From Lentimicrobium sp. (GTDB taxonomy: Bacteria; Bacteroidota; Bacteroidia; Bacteroidales; Lentimicrobiaceae), in assembly GCA_024709105.1 (NCBI GenBank), contig JANJXJ010000125.1, positions 1 through 49,333 on the forward strand: a stretch of 49,333 nucleotides of DNA, written 5' to 3'. Positions 7,381-16,662 of the stretch are shown in pieces; position 1 is the stretch's first letter, and each line of letters begins with the position of its first letter. The notes under the pieces were generated by a model. The model saw only the letters and a list, made by a program, of their open reading frames with translations, was not told the origin of the DNA and made no database searches. The position numbers were made by a program, and so were the translations under genes.

Positions 7381-8433
7381 ATGAAAAAAACTTTCGGAAT
7401 AATATTGTCGGCCATGGTAATTGTGGCAGCAGCCTGTTCAGGAAACGACAGCAATAAGGCATCAGAGCAAAGCTCTGGTTCAGAAAAGGTAGAAATGGTT
7501 AAGGTTGCCGAGCTTTCGGTTCGCGAAGTTGCCCGGTCGGTGGAATACACGGCTACTCTTCAGGCTTATGAAGAGCTGCACATGGCGCCGGCTGCTCCGG
7601 GCCGTATTGAATCCATTTTTGTGGAAGTAGGAGACAGGGTTGGCAAAGGCGATTTGCTGGTTCAGATGGACAAAACACAGCTGCATCAGGCCGAAATCCA
7701 GCTGCGTACCCTTGAAACCGATTTTAAGCGCTTCGATACCCTGCAAAAAGTTGGCAGCGTTCCACAGCAGCAATACGATCAGATGAAAAGCCAGCTCGAA
7801 ATTGCCCGGAGCAATGTTGCATTTCTGCAGGAAAACACAAGATTGCGGGCACCTTTCAGCGGAGTAATTTCCGGGAAATATTTCGAATCGGGAGAGATGT
7901 TCTCGGGAACTCCGGTTGCTCCTGTTGGAAAAGCGGCCATTGTTTCGCTTGTTCAGATAGACAGGTTGAAACTGACTGTTCCTGTGTCGGAGAGATATTT
8001 TCCAATGATCCGCAAAGGGATGGAAGCTACAGTAAGCTGTGATATTTATCCTGGCAAGTCTTTCACTGGCAGGATATTTAATATCTATCCAACCATAGAT
8101 GCAGGCAGCCGTACTTTTAATATAGAATTGGCGATTGACAACGCTTCTGCCATTCTCAGGCCGGGCATGTTTGCCAGAGTAAGCCTCGATCTCGACAAGG
8201 AAGAAGCCATATTGCTTCCGGCCATTGCAGTGCTGAAGATGCAGGGATCGAACGACCGTTATCTGTTTGTGGAAGACCAAGGAACCGCACGCCGTGTAGC
8301 TGTAACATTGGGTAAACGTTACAATGACCTGATAGAAGTTTACAGCGATGTTTTAAAAAAGGGCGATAAAATCATAGTCAGCGGACAAGCACGTTTGCTA
8401 GATGGCATGAAGGTAAAGGTTGAAGCCAATTAG
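7381..8433 (+). CDS. RND efflux membrane fusion protein (periplasmic adaptor lipoprotein)
   Basis: A 350-residue adaptor joining the inner-membrane pump to the TolC-like channel. The ATG at 7381 gives a lipoprotein signal with Cys19 (VAAACSG). An earlier in-frame ATG at 7327 overlaps the previous gene and lacks a signal peptide. Biotinyl-lipoyl-like halves (GRIESIFVEVGDRVGKGDLL near residue 77, then LRAPFSGVISGKYFESGEM near 158) flank a short alpha-hairpin. A beta-barrel (VPVSERYFPMIRKGMEATV) and membrane-proximal domain (LLPAIAVLKMQG) follow, the standard HlyD/AcrA order. Operon neighbours confirm the role. Confidence 0.93.
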   Translation: MKKTFGIILSAMVIVAAACSGNDSNKASEQSSGSEKVEMVKVAELSVREVARSVEYTATLQAYEELHMAPAAPGRIESIFVEVGDRVGKGDLLVQMDKTQLHQAEIQLRTLETDFKRFDTLQKVGSVPQQQYDQMKSQLEIARSNVAFLQENTRLRAPFSGVISGKYFESGEMFSGTPVAPVGKAAIVSLVQIDRLKLTVPVSERYFPMIRKGMEATVSCDIYPGKSFTGRIFNIYPTIDAGSRTFNIELAIDNASAILRPGMFARVSLDLDKEEAILLPAIAVLKMQGSNDRYLFVEDQGTARRVAVTLGKRYNDLIEVYSDVLKKGDKIIVSGQARLLDGMKVKVEAN

Positions 8434-8459
8434 TTTCTCATCCCGAAAAACAAAGTAAT

Positions 8460-11400
8460 ATGAGTATATACAAATCGGCAGTAAATAAGCCCATTACAAC
8501 TTTTATGGTTTTCACGGCTGTGATTGTTATGGGTATTTACGCACTTTTGCGGATTCCGGTTGACCTTTATCCGGAAATTGACCCGCCCTATCTCTCGGTA
8601 ATGACCACCTACGTGGGTGCCAATGCCGCTGATATAGAAACAAATATCACCAAAAGGCTTGAAGATGCACTCAATACTGTTGATAAGGTTAAGGAGATAA
8701 CTTCTACATCAACAGATAACCTTTCAGTGATCACCATCGAATTTAGTTGGGGTGCCAATTTGGATGAGGCAACCAACGAGGTACGCGATGTGCTCGACCG
8801 CAACTATGAGTATCTGCCCGAAGATGCCGACCGGCCGGTTATTTTTAAGTTCAACACCAACATGATGCCCATCGTTTTCTTTGCGGTTACCGCAAAAGAA
8901 AGCTACCCGGGGCTTGACAAACTACTGGAAGAAAAAATTATCAATCCACTCAATCGTGTGGATGGTGTTGGCTCGGTTTCAATGATCGGTGCTCCCAAAC
9001 GTCTGGTTTATGTGGATGCCGATCCCCGGCGTCTGGATGCTTATAATCTGACCATTGAACAGATAGGGAATGTAATTGCCGCCGAAAATCTGAATATGCC
9101 TTCGGGCAATATCAAGATGGGTGAAATGGATTATCAGCTGAGGGTGCAGGGCGAATTTACCGATAGCCGTCAGCTCAGCAGTCTGGTGGTGGGGAATTTT
9201 AATGGTATTCCGGTCTACCTGCGCGATGTGGCTTCGGTGCGCGATTCGCTCAAAGATCTTTCACTTGAGGAAAAAATTAACGGAGAAACCGGCCTCAGGA
9301 TGTTTGTGATGAAACAATCGGGAGCAAATACTGTAAAAGTTGCCCGGGAAATCAACAAAAACCTGGAAGAACTCAAGAAAACCCTGCCTCCTGACATAAG
9401 TATTGATCTGATTATTGATACCTCAACTTTTATCAAGGGATCAATAAAAAACCTTTCAGAAACGCTGATGTGGGCATTTTTCTTTGTGGTTCTTGTGGTT
9501 CTTTTCTTTCTGGGCAGATGGAGAGCAACCTTCATCATTGTGCTTACCATTCCCATTTCGCTGATTGTTTCTTTTGTGTATTTGTTTATTACCGGAAACT
9601 CCATCAATGTTATTTCACTTACTTCGCTTTCCATTGCCATTGGTATGGTGGTGGACGATGCCATTGTTGTGCTGGAAAACATCACCCGGCACATAGAGCG
9701 GGGCAGCAGTCCGCGCGAAGCAGCCATTTATGCCACCAACGAGGTTTGGCTTTCAGTTATTATCACTACTCTGGTTGTTGTGGCTGTGTTTTTCCCACTT
9801 ACCATGGTGGGCGGTATGACCGGTGTGATGTTTAATCAGCTGGGATGGATTGTTACCATTACAGTAGTGACCTCAACATTAGCTGCAATTACACTTACAC
9901 CAATGCTTTCGTCACGCATGCTGGTATTGCGCGAAAAAAAGCAGAAACCCGGCAGATTTTCATGGACTGCTATTGTTGAGCCCTTGCTTAACAGTCTTGA
10001 CAACTGGTACGAAAAAATGCTCAGATGGGCATTGCATCACAAATTGGTGATTATGCTTTCTTCTCTTGCTATTTTTATTTTTTCCATGTTTCTGATAAAG
10101 TTTGTAGGAACCGATTTTATGCCACAAACCGATGAATCGAGAATAACCATGGCTGTAGAGCTTCAAACCGGCACCAGGGTTGAGGAAACCATAAAAACCA
10201 CACGAAAACTGGAGGAGATGATCAGGGCTCGCTACCCCGAAGTTACCATCATGGCCTCATCTTCTGGATCCGACGATGAAGGCAGTATGTTCTCCCTGTT
10301 CAGCACAACCGGTTCTAATATCATTAATATAATGATGCGGCTCAAAGATGTTGATGACCGCGAACGCACAGTTTGGGAAATAGCTGATGATATGCGCAAA
10401 CAGATTGCTTCATATCCCGAGATTATTACTGCCAATGTTGCAACCACCGGTGGCGGCATGGGAATGGGAGGAAGCAATACAGTGGATGTGGAAATTTACG
10501 GATATGATTTTAATACCACCAACACTGTAGCCGAACAGGTGCGCAATATCCTCAACAATATGGAGGGTGCAGCTGATATAACCGTGAGCCGCAAAAACGA
10601 CAAACCCGAACTGCAGGTTATTCTTGACAAAGAAAAAATTGCCATGCACGGATTAAACAGTGCAACTGTTTCGGCAATGGTGCGTAACCGGATCAATGGC
10701 ATGACTGCTTCACGCTATAAGGAAGAAGGTGATGAATATGAAATCAGGGTGCGGCTGGCTGAAAAATACCGCAGTTCAATTACCGATCTGGAGGAGCTTA
10801 GTATTGTATCGCCTATGGGTAAAAAAATCAAGTTAAAGGAAATTGGCCGTATTGAGGAATACTGGGGACCGCCTGCTATTCAGCATAAGCGCAAGGAGAG
10901 GGTAGTTACCATTGCTGCCAAACCCGATAAAATTGCTCTCGGAGAACTGGCCAATCGAATCAATACAGCGCTCAAAGAAGTAAGTGTCCCGCAGGATGTG
11001 CTTATTCAGGTAGGAGGTGCTTATCAGGATCAGCAGGAGTCTTTTATGGATCTTGGTTTGCTTATGGTTTTGAGTTTGTTACTGGTATTTATAGTCATGG
11101 CTTCGCAATTTGAATCGTTTACCATGCCTTTTATCATCATGTTTTCAATTCCGTTCGCATTTTCGGGTGTAGTTTTCGGACTTCTCATTACAGGTACTAC
11201 CCTGAGCGTGGTTGCTGCATTGGGAGCGGTATTGCTCATCGGTATTGTTGTGAAAAATGGTATTGTGCTGGTTGACTATACCAATCTGATGCGCGACAGG
11301 GGAATGAAACTCTATGAAGCCATTGCTGTATCAGGCAAATCGAGGTTGCGACCGGTGCTGATGACCGCCCTTACTACCATACTTGGAATGCTTCCGCTTG

Positions 11401-11582
11401 CTTTAAGTACAGGCGAAGGTTCCGAAATCTGGCGGCCTATGGGTATTACAGTTATCGGCGGCCTGGTTTTTTCAACTCTGGTAACCATGGTGGTGGTGCC
11501 AGTAATGTACGGAGTACTTGCCCGCAGTGGTGAACGCGACAAAGTCACCAAAGTGAGAAAGAAATTCCGGAATCTGGATTAA
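8460..11582 (+). CDS. RND-family efflux transporter, AcrB/HAE-type inner-membrane pump
   Basis: A 1040-residue proton-driven pump. It has the family's twelve-helix layout with two large periplasmic loops: helix 1 near residues 12-30, helices 2-6 near 335-490, helix 7 near 525-545, and helices 8-12 near 855-1020. The proton-relay pair Asp399-Asp400 lies in helix 4 (IGMVVDDAIVVLEN). A second conserved segment (GIVVKNGIVLVDY) lies in the second half. The start MSIYKSAVNKPITTFMVF is typical. A Gly/Met-rich stretch (TTGGGMGMGGSN) near 660 is a local oddity in the periplasmic domain. Substrate specificity cannot be told from sequence. It is the fourth gene of the operon and is followed by the PG0541-like gene. 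Confidence 0.96.
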   Translation: MSIYKSAVNKPITTFMVFTAVIVMGIYALLRIPVDLYPEIDPPYLSVMTTYVGANAADIETNITKRLEDALNTVDKVKEITSTSTDNLSVITIEFSWGANLDEATNEVRDVLDRNYEYLPEDADRPVIFKFNTNMMPIVFFAVTAKESYPGLDKLLEEKIINPLNRVDGVGSVSMIGAPKRLVYVDADPRRLDAYNLTIEQIGNVIAAENLNMPSGNIKMGEMDYQLRVQGEFTDSRQLSSLVVGNFNGIPVYLRDVASVRDSLKDLSLEEKINGETGLRMFVMKQSGANTVKVAREINKNLEELKKTLPPDISIDLIIDTSTFIKGSIKNLSETLMWAFFFVVLVVLFFLGRWRATFIIVLTIPISLIVSFVYLFITGNSINVISLTSLSIAIGMVVDDAIVVLENITRHIERGSSPREAAIYATNEVWLSVIITTLVVVAVFFPLTMVGGMTGVMFNQLGWIVTITVVTSTLAAITLTPMLSSRMLVLREKKQKPGRFSWTAIVEPLLNSLDNWYEKMLRWALHHKLVIMLSSLAIFIFSMFLIKFVGTDFMPQTDESRITMAVELQTGTRVEETIKTTRKLEEMIRARYPEVTIMASSSGSDDEGSMFSLFSTTGSNIINIMMRLKDVDDRERTVWEIADDMRKQIASYPEIITANVATTGGGMGMGGSNTVDVEIYGYDFNTTNTVAEQVRNILNNMEGAADITVSRKNDKPELQVILDKEKIAMHGLNSATVSAMVRNRINGMTASRYKEEGDEYEIRVRLAEKYRSSITDLEELSIVSPMGKKIKLKEIGRIEEYWGPPAIQHKRKERVVTIAAKPDKIALGELANRINTALKEVSVPQDVLIQVGGAYQDQQESFMDLGLLMVLSLLLVFIVMASQFESFTMPFIIMFSIPFAFSGVVFGLLITGTTLSVVAALGAVLLIGIVVKNGIVLVDYTNLMRDRGMKLYEAIAVSGKSRLRPVLMTALTTILGMLPLALSTGEGSEIWRPMGITVIGGLVFSTLVTMVVVPVMYGVLARSGERDKVTKVRKKFRNLD

Positions 11583-11617
11583 TAATCCCTTACCATTTAA
11601 AATTTAATTACTTACGG

Positions 11618-11911
11618 ATGAAAGCAGTATTTGTAATATTCAACCAGGCGCACACCGAAAGGGTGGAGTTTGTCCTTGATCAGCTTGAAATAAGAGGATA
11701 CACCTGGTGGAGCGAAGTTAAAGGACGCGGCACCAACTCCGGTGAGCCACGCATGGGAACTCACACCTGGCCCGAAATGAACTCGGCATTGATCACCATG
11801 GTTGATGATGAGCAGGTTGCCCCGCTCATCGAAAAGATTAAAAAAATTGATCAGGTAAATGCTGAAGTCGGCATCAGGGCCTTTGTCTGGGATGCTGTTC
11901 AGGCTTATTGA
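11618..11911 (+). CDS. PG0541-family transporter-associated small protein
   Basis: A 97-residue cytosolic protein with a PII/ferredoxin-like pattern (MKAVFVIFNQAH strand, VEFVLDQLEIRGYTWW helix, NSALITMVDDEQV strand). It resembles the small proteins found next to RND pumps in Bacteroidota (PG0541 family). The invariant-looking centre GRGTNSGEPRMGTHTWP is a good signature. It ends the efflux operon, 35 bases after the pump gene and before the shared terminator at 11934. A regulatory or sensing role on the pump is inferred from context; no biochemical function is known to me. Confidence 0.8.
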   Translation: MKAVFVIFNQAHTERVEFVLDQLEIRGYTWWSEVKGRGTNSGEPRMGTHTWPEMNSALITMVDDEQVAPLIEKIKKIDQVNAEVGIRAFVWDAVQAY

Positions 11912-11933
11912 TTAATTATCAATCATTTCAAAT

Positions 11934-11976
11934 CAAATCCGGGGTTTGTCGCATCAAACGGCAAAGTCCGGATTTG
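11934..11976. terminator. bidirectional terminator between the efflux operon and folP
   Basis: CAAATCCGG (11934-11942) pairs with CCGGATTTG (11968-11976). An inner TTTG/CAAA pair strengthens it. T-rich tracts follow on the plus strand and moderately on the minus strand, which fits the convergent genes on each side. Confidence 0.65.
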
Positions 11977-11982
11977 TTATTT

Positions 11983-12867
11983 TCAGCTGTTGACGCTTAA
12001 ATATGTTTCAGTGAGCTTTATGGCTTCCACGGCTTCTTTAACATCATGTACCCTGAGGATACTGGCTCCATTCAGCAAAGCAATGGTATTTATGATGCTG
12101 GTTCCGTTGAGTGCTTCTGCAGCAGTGGTTTTCAATACCTTGTTAATCATGGATTTTCTTGAAACTCCGGCAAGAACTGCATATCCCATGTCTTTAAAAT
12201 GCCGGATATCAGCCAATAGTCTGTAGTTGTGCTCTAAGTTTTTACCAAATCCGAAGCCCGGATCAAGGATAATGTTCTGTTTGCCTTTGCTTTCAAAAAA
12301 ATCAAGCCGTTCTCTGAAAAAACCGGATACTTCTTTTGTTACATCTGAATACACTGGGTTTACCTGCATATTTTCAGGCGTTCCCTGTATATGCATCAGA
12401 ACATAAGCTGCATTAGTATCTGCCATAAAACCGATCATTTTTTCATCCATTGTACCTCCGGAAACATCATTGATTATTCCGGCTCCGGCCTCAATAGCCA
12501 TTTCAGCTGTAGCAGATCTGAATGTATCTGCAGAAATAATTGCTTCAGGATAGTTCTTTCTTAAGATTTCTATAGCCGGAATAAGTTGTTGAATTTCAGC
12601 CTCAGCCGAAACGCCTGCAGAACCCGGCCGCGTCGAAACTGCTCCGATATCAATGATGGAGGCCCCTTCTTCAAGCATCAGGCCGGCCCTGTCAATAATA
12701 CTTTCGTTGGTAAGGTACCTGCCACCGTCAAAGAAAGAATCCTGAGTAATATTTAAAATTCCCATAACCACCGGCTGGTTGAGGTTTAGGATTTGTTGTC
12801 CGCATTCTATTACCCCGGTTTGCGAAAAGTTTGTACCTTTATCCGCCCCCGGATTTGGGTTGGCCAT
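11983..12867 (-). CDS. folP: dihydropteroate synthase
   Basis: A 294-residue enzyme that joins p-aminobenzoate to dihydropterin pyrophosphate in folate synthesis and is the sulfonamide target. All signatures are present: VVMGILNITQDSFFDGG at 33-49, IDIGAVSTRPG near 72, the INDVSGG strand, LDPGFGFGK, GVSRKS for phosphate binding, and RVHDV at the end. Length is slightly above average because of about 20 extra N-terminal residues. Only 39 bases separate its ATG from the divergent DUF1599 gene. A possible minus-strand -7 box TATCTTTG at 12954-12961 lies inside that gene, so the two transcripts may overlap. Confidence 0.96.
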   Translation of the reverse strand: MANPNPGADKGTNFSQTGVIECGQQILNLNQPVVMGILNITQDSFFDGGRYLTNESIIDRAGLMLEEGASIIDIGAVSTRPGSAGVSAEAEIQQLIPAIEILRKNYPEAIISADTFRSATAEMAIEAGAGIINDVSGGTMDEKMIGFMADTNAAYVLMHIQGTPENMQVNPVYSDVTKEVSGFFRERLDFFESKGKQNIILDPGFGFGKNLEHNYRLLADIRHFKDMGYAVLAGVSRKSMINKVLKTTAAEALNGTSIINTIALLNGASILRVHDVKEAVEAIKLTETYLSVNS

Positions 12868-12906
12868 AATTTGTTTCTTTTTCTAATTACCTAATTTTCA
12901 ATTCCT

Positions 12907-13464
12907 ATGACACAAGATACCGCAAAGCAGTTTGATGTTGCCATGGCTGCCTGCAAAGATATATTTTTAACCAAGATGAAAGATTACGGTACAGCCTGGA
13001 GGGTGTTGCGCCCCGAATCGCTTACCGATCAGATCTATATCAAAGCCAATCGTATCCGCAGCCTGCAGGAAAAAGAAATGCATAAGGTAAGTGAAGATGA
13101 ATGGCCTGAATTTATAGGGATTGTTAATTATTCGGTAATTGCCTTGATTCAGTTAGAGTTAGGTAATAATTTTACACTGAATATTCCTCCCGATGAGGTG
13201 GAAAAACTTTATGATAAATACATCAACCAGGCTCGCAGCCTCATGCTCGATAAAAATCACGACTACGACGAAGCCTGGCGGAATATGAGAATAAGCTCCT
13301 ACACCGATATTATACTAATGAAACTATTAAGAGTCAAGCAAATTGAAGACAACAAGGGCTCAACCTACATTTCTGAAGGGGTAGATGCAAATTACTTTGA
13401 CATGATCAATTACGCGCTTTTTGCTCTGATTAAACTTGAAGAACAGAGAAAAAATGTAAAATGA
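12907..13464 (+). CDS. DUF1599 protein with two tandem copies of the domain
   Basis: A 185-residue soluble protein. It consists of two similar halves, about residues 9-85 and 100-178. Each has a KDYGTAWR or NHDYDEAWR motif, then TDQIYIKANRI or TDIILMKLLRV, and a closing NYSVIALIQLE or NYALFALIKLE. This is the DUF1599 family, found in Bacteroidota beside folP and the BT_3928-type gene; a nucleotide-related role has been proposed but I know of no firm activity. The gene heads the plus-strand cluster that continues with the DoxX/MauE-like gene, 80 bases on. Confidence 0.85.
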   Translation: MTQDTAKQFDVAMAACKDIFLTKMKDYGTAWRVLRPESLTDQIYIKANRIRSLQEKEMHKVSEDEWPEFIGIVNYSVIALIQLELGNNFTLNIPPDEVEKLYDKYINQARSLMLDKNHDYDEAWRNMRISSYTDIILMKLLRVKQIEDNKGSTYISEGVDANYFDMINYALFALIKLEEQRKNVK

Positions 13465-13544
13465 GCCATTTTGATGCTTTGCTCACTGCATTCTTCAAAA
13501 ACTTTGTAAAACCAATGTTTGTTTTAAACTAAAACCACTCTCAT

Positions 13545-14666
13545 ATGCGTACAATTCACCTGATAGCCAGAATACTTGTTGGTCTGGTGTTTATGTTTTC
13601 CGGTTTTGTTAAGGGAATTGACCCTCTCGGGATGGGCTACCGGCTTGAGGATTATTTTTATGCCTGGGGTACTCTGTGGATGTTGCCTGCAGCTCTCTCT
13701 CTTTCGGTTTTGCTAAGCACCATGGAGTTTGTGCTTGGTGCTGTAGTGCTGTTTAATCTTAAGCCAAAAGTAAATGCATGGCTACTGCTTGGCGTGATGC
13801 TTTTCTTTACCGGACTTACATTTTATGATGCCCTGTACAATCCTGTGCCCGATTGTGGTTGTTTTGGCGATGCCATTACACTTACCAACTGGCAGACTTT
13901 TTATAAGAACGTAATTTTAATGGTGCCTACGCTGGTTCTTTTCTTCTGGCGCAACAAAACTGTTGATAAATACGGTAATCTGGTTTCTTACGGAAGTGCT
14001 GCCGGACTTATCGCTCTTTTTGTTATGCTCAGCATCTGGTGCTACCGGCATTTGCCCATCATTGATTTTATGGATTGGAAAACCGGGAACAAAATGTATG
14101 TTGAAAATCCCCTTCCTGTCAAGTTTTATCTTACCTACAAAAACAAATTAACCGGCGAAACTCAGGAATATCTTTCTCCTGATTATCCATTTAACGATTC
14201 TGTATGGATGTCGCAATGGGAATTTGTAAGCCAGCGGACTGAAGATCCAAATGTTTTTAAAGGCCATGATCTTCAGATACTTGATATGGAAGGAAATGAT
14301 TATACCGATCATTTTATACAAAACCCTGGGTATCAGTTCCTGCTGGTTAGCTGGGGACTTGACAAGGCAAACCATGATGCTTTGGCCCGCATAAATGATT
14401 TTGCATTAAAGGCCGAAGCTGATGGACATGGTTTTATTGCCCTCACCAGCTCATTGCCCGAAGAAATAGATAGTCTCAGGCAACAACTGAATTTGAATTA
14501 TGAATTTTATCAGGCCGATGACATTACCCTGAAAACCATGGTCAGGGCGAATCCGGGTATGTTGCTTCTGCACGATGGCGTGGTGCTCGATAAATGGCAT
14601 TATAATGATTTTCCGGCCTACGATGAATTTCTCATGAAGTTTCAGCCCACTGCTTCTCAACAGTAA
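13545..14666 (+). CDS. BT_3928-type membrane protein (DoxX/MauE-like, with C-terminal soluble domain)
   Basis: A 373-residue inner-membrane protein. The first 145 residues form four hydrophobic helices with DoxX/MauE features: FMFSGFVKGIDPLG near residue 17, and CGCFGD near 104 at the end of a helix pair. A further helix lies near 150-168. The rest is a periplasmic or cytosolic domain with a thioredoxin-like pattern (NPGYQFLLVSWGL, then GFIALTSSLPEE) but without an evident CxxC pair. MauE relatives take part in disulfide or quinone-linked redox maturation; here the function is unknown. It is tightly linked to the permease gene, whose ATG follows after 3 bases. Confidence 0.8.
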   Translation: MRTIHLIARILVGLVFMFSGFVKGIDPLGMGYRLEDYFYAWGTLWMLPAALSLSVLLSTMEFVLGAVVLFNLKPKVNAWLLLGVMLFFTGLTFYDALYNPVPDCGCFGDAITLTNWQTFYKNVILMVPTLVLFFWRNKTVDKYGNLVSYGSAAGLIALFVMLSIWCYRHLPIIDFMDWKTGNKMYVENPLPVKFYLTYKNKLTGETQEYLSPDYPFNDSVWMSQWEFVSQRTEDPNVFKGHDLQILDMEGNDYTDHFIQNPGYQFLLVSWGLDKANHDALARINDFALKAEADGHGFIALTSSLPEEIDSLRQQLNLNYEFYQADDITLKTMVRANPGMLLLHDGVVLDKWHYNDFPAYDEFLMKFQPTASQQ

Positions 14667-14669
14667 ACC

Positions 14670-15749
14670 ATGACAGCGTTTATCCTCAAACGGTTGTTTT
14701 ACGGTTTTTTTGTGCTGTTGGGCGTTCTAACGCTTGTGTTTTTCCTATTCAATATCCTTCCCGGCGATCCTGCCCGTATGATGCTGGGCCAGCGGGCTGA
14801 TATGGCCTCTGTCGAAGCCATCAACCGTGAGCTGGGCCGGGACAAACCTTTGTCACATCAGTATTTCTCTTTTCTGAACGATGTTTCACCAGTATCGGTG
14901 CATAACAACTCTAACTATAACTCACTTTTTTATCCGGATACACTCAAGTACAATCCGGTTTTGATATTGTCATTATCCTCCGATACCAAAGTTTTTCTGA
15001 AGAAACCATACCTGAGGCGCTCTTACCAGAGTAAACGGGAGGTCACTGAAATACTGGCTCAGGCTTTTCCAAACACCATGCTGCTTGCATTGGTGTCAAT
15101 GACCTTTGCTTCCATTGCCGGAATTTTCCTGGGTATTTTTTCAGCGCTGCGCCGTGGAAGTTATGCCGACCGTATTATTTCAATGCTTTCGGTTTTTGGT
15201 ATGTCGCTGCCTTCTTTTTTTGCAGCGATTCTTATTGCATGGCTTTTTGCTTTTGTTCTGGCTGACTACACGGGGCTTAGCATGTTTGGTTCTCTTTACA
15301 GTGTTGATGACTTTGGCAGAGGTGAATTTATGGATCTGAAAAACCTGATACTTCCGGCCCTTACTTTAGGCATCCGCCCGCTGGCAATTGTAATTGAACT
15401 CACGCGCAATTCTATGCTTGAAGTGCTTTCGCAGGATTATATTCGCACGGCAAGATCAAAAGGGCTCGGAATAAACAGGATTATCGCAAAACATGCCCTG
15501 CGCAATGCACTGAATCCTGTAATTACTGCAATTTCAGGGTGGTTTGCCTCCCTGATGGCTGGCGCTGTTTTTGTTGAATATGTTTTCGACTGGAAAGGAG
15601 TTGGTGTGGTAATTGTTGAAGCGCTCGAAAAGTATGATTTCCCGGTGGTAATGGGTAGTGTACTTTTTATCGCTGTTTTATTGGTGATAATTAATATTTT
15701 TGTAGATATAATTTATGGTCTCCTTGATCCTCGTATCAGGTTGACCTGA
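14670..15749 (+). CDS. DppB/OppB-type ABC transporter permease, no partner genes nearby
   Basis: A 359-residue inner-membrane permease. The first helix and the motif NILPGDPARMMLGQ (about residues 28-41) are those of DppB/OppB. The binding-protein-dependent transport domain runs from about 130 to 355, with the EAA-type loop visible (YIRTARSKGLGINRIIAKHALRNAL shortened here as YIRTARSKGLG and HALRNAL). About 60 residues between the first helix and this domain (NNSNYNSLFYPD region) form an enlarged periplasmic loop. The second permease, ATPase and binding protein are absent here, so partners must be encoded elsewhere. It is translationally close to both neighbours. Confidence 0.88.
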   Translation: MTAFILKRLFYGFFVLLGVLTLVFFLFNILPGDPARMMLGQRADMASVEAINRELGRDKPLSHQYFSFLNDVSPVSVHNNSNYNSLFYPDTLKYNPVLILSLSSDTKVFLKKPYLRRSYQSKREVTEILAQAFPNTMLLALVSMTFASIAGIFLGIFSALRRGSYADRIISMLSVFGMSLPSFFAAILIAWLFAFVLADYTGLSMFGSLYSVDDFGRGEFMDLKNLILPALTLGIRPLAIVIELTRNSMLEVLSQDYIRTARSKGLGINRIIAKHALRNALNPVITAISGWFASLMAGAVFVEYVFDWKGVGVVIVEALEKYDFPVVMGSVLFIAVLLVIINIFVDIIYGLLDPRIRLT

Positions 15750-15779
15750 TGAATGTTAACCCGAAAACCCCTTGAACTG

Positions 15780-16535
15780 ATGAGAAAAAAAATTGTTGCA
15801 GGCAACTGGAAAATGAATAAAACCTTCACCGAAGCCGAAGATTTATTATTTGGTATTGCCGATGAACTGCAGCAGGGTCGCCCCGAAGATGTAGAAATTG
15901 TTGTTTTTCCTCCGGCAATCTTTCTTGAACTGGCCAACGATGTTGCCACAGAAAACGGATTTTTTGCAGGCTTGCAGAATATCAGCGAACACGAATCAGG
16001 TGCATATACCGGTGAACTTTCAGCCGCTATGGTTGCTTCAGCAGGCGGTTCGCATGTTATTCTGGGACATTCTGAGCGCAGAACATATTTCGGAGAAACG
16101 GATGCACTCATTGCGAAAAAAATAGATCAGGCACTAAAACATAATCTCACTCCGGTATACTGCTGCGGCGAAGTACTGCAGGAAAGAGAGGATAACAGGC
16201 ATTTTGATGTTGTTGAAAAACAGGTATCAGAAGCTTTGTTTCACCTGAGTGAAGATGATTTTGCCAAAGTTGTTATTGCTTATGAACCGGTTTGGGCCAT
16301 CGGTACTGGCCGCACTGCAAGTCCGGAACAGGCGCAGGAAATGCATGCTTTTATCCGCAAAGTGCTTGCGGGTAAGTTTGGCGATGCCGCAGCCTCTACT
16401 GCCATTCTCTACGGAGGTAGCTGCAATGCCGCCAATGCCAAAGAGTTATTTGCCAATGCCGATGTTGACGGCGGTTTGATTGGTGGCGCATCCCTCAAGG
16501 CAGTTGACTTTGTTACTATTATCAGAAGTTTTTAA
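15780..16535 (+). CDS. tpiA: triosephosphate isomerase
   Basis: A 251-residue glycolytic enzyme interconverting dihydroxyacetone phosphate and glyceraldehyde 3-phosphate. All catalytic residues are visible: Asn9 and Lys11 in GNWKMN, His97 in GHSERR, Glu169 in AYEPVWAIGTG (167-177) and the phosphate-binding YGGS and GGLIGGASL near the end. I chose the ATG at 15780 (MRKKIVAGNWK). The frame extends upstream to 15753 but that adds residues not typical of TIM. A strong terminator follows. Confidence 0.98.
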   Translation: MRKKIVAGNWKMNKTFTEAEDLLFGIADELQQGRPEDVEIVVFPPAIFLELANDVATENGFFAGLQNISEHESGAYTGELSAAMVASAGGSHVILGHSERRTYFGETDALIAKKIDQALKHNLTPVYCCGEVLQEREDNRHFDVVEKQVSEALFHLSEDDFAKVVIAYEPVWAIGTGRTASPEQAQEMHAFIRKVLAGKFGDAAASTAILYGGSCNAANAKELFANADVDGGLIGGASLKAVDFVTIIRSF

Positions 16536-16551
16536 TTTGACAATCTTCATA

Positions 16552-16600
16552 AAGGTTTCTGTTTCTGATTCTTACAGAAAACAGAAACCTTATGTTTTTT
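16552..16600 (+). terminator. rho-independent terminator after tpiA
   Basis: A perfect 13-base stem, AAGGTTTCTGTTT (16552-16564) and AAACAGAAACCTT (16579-16591), with a 14-base loop, is followed by ATG and six T (16595-16600). Confidence 0.9.
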
Positions 16601-16662
16601 AATGCGGATATATCTGGTATCTGTTGTTTACTTCTTTTGTTTAAATGCACAATAGCAACATC

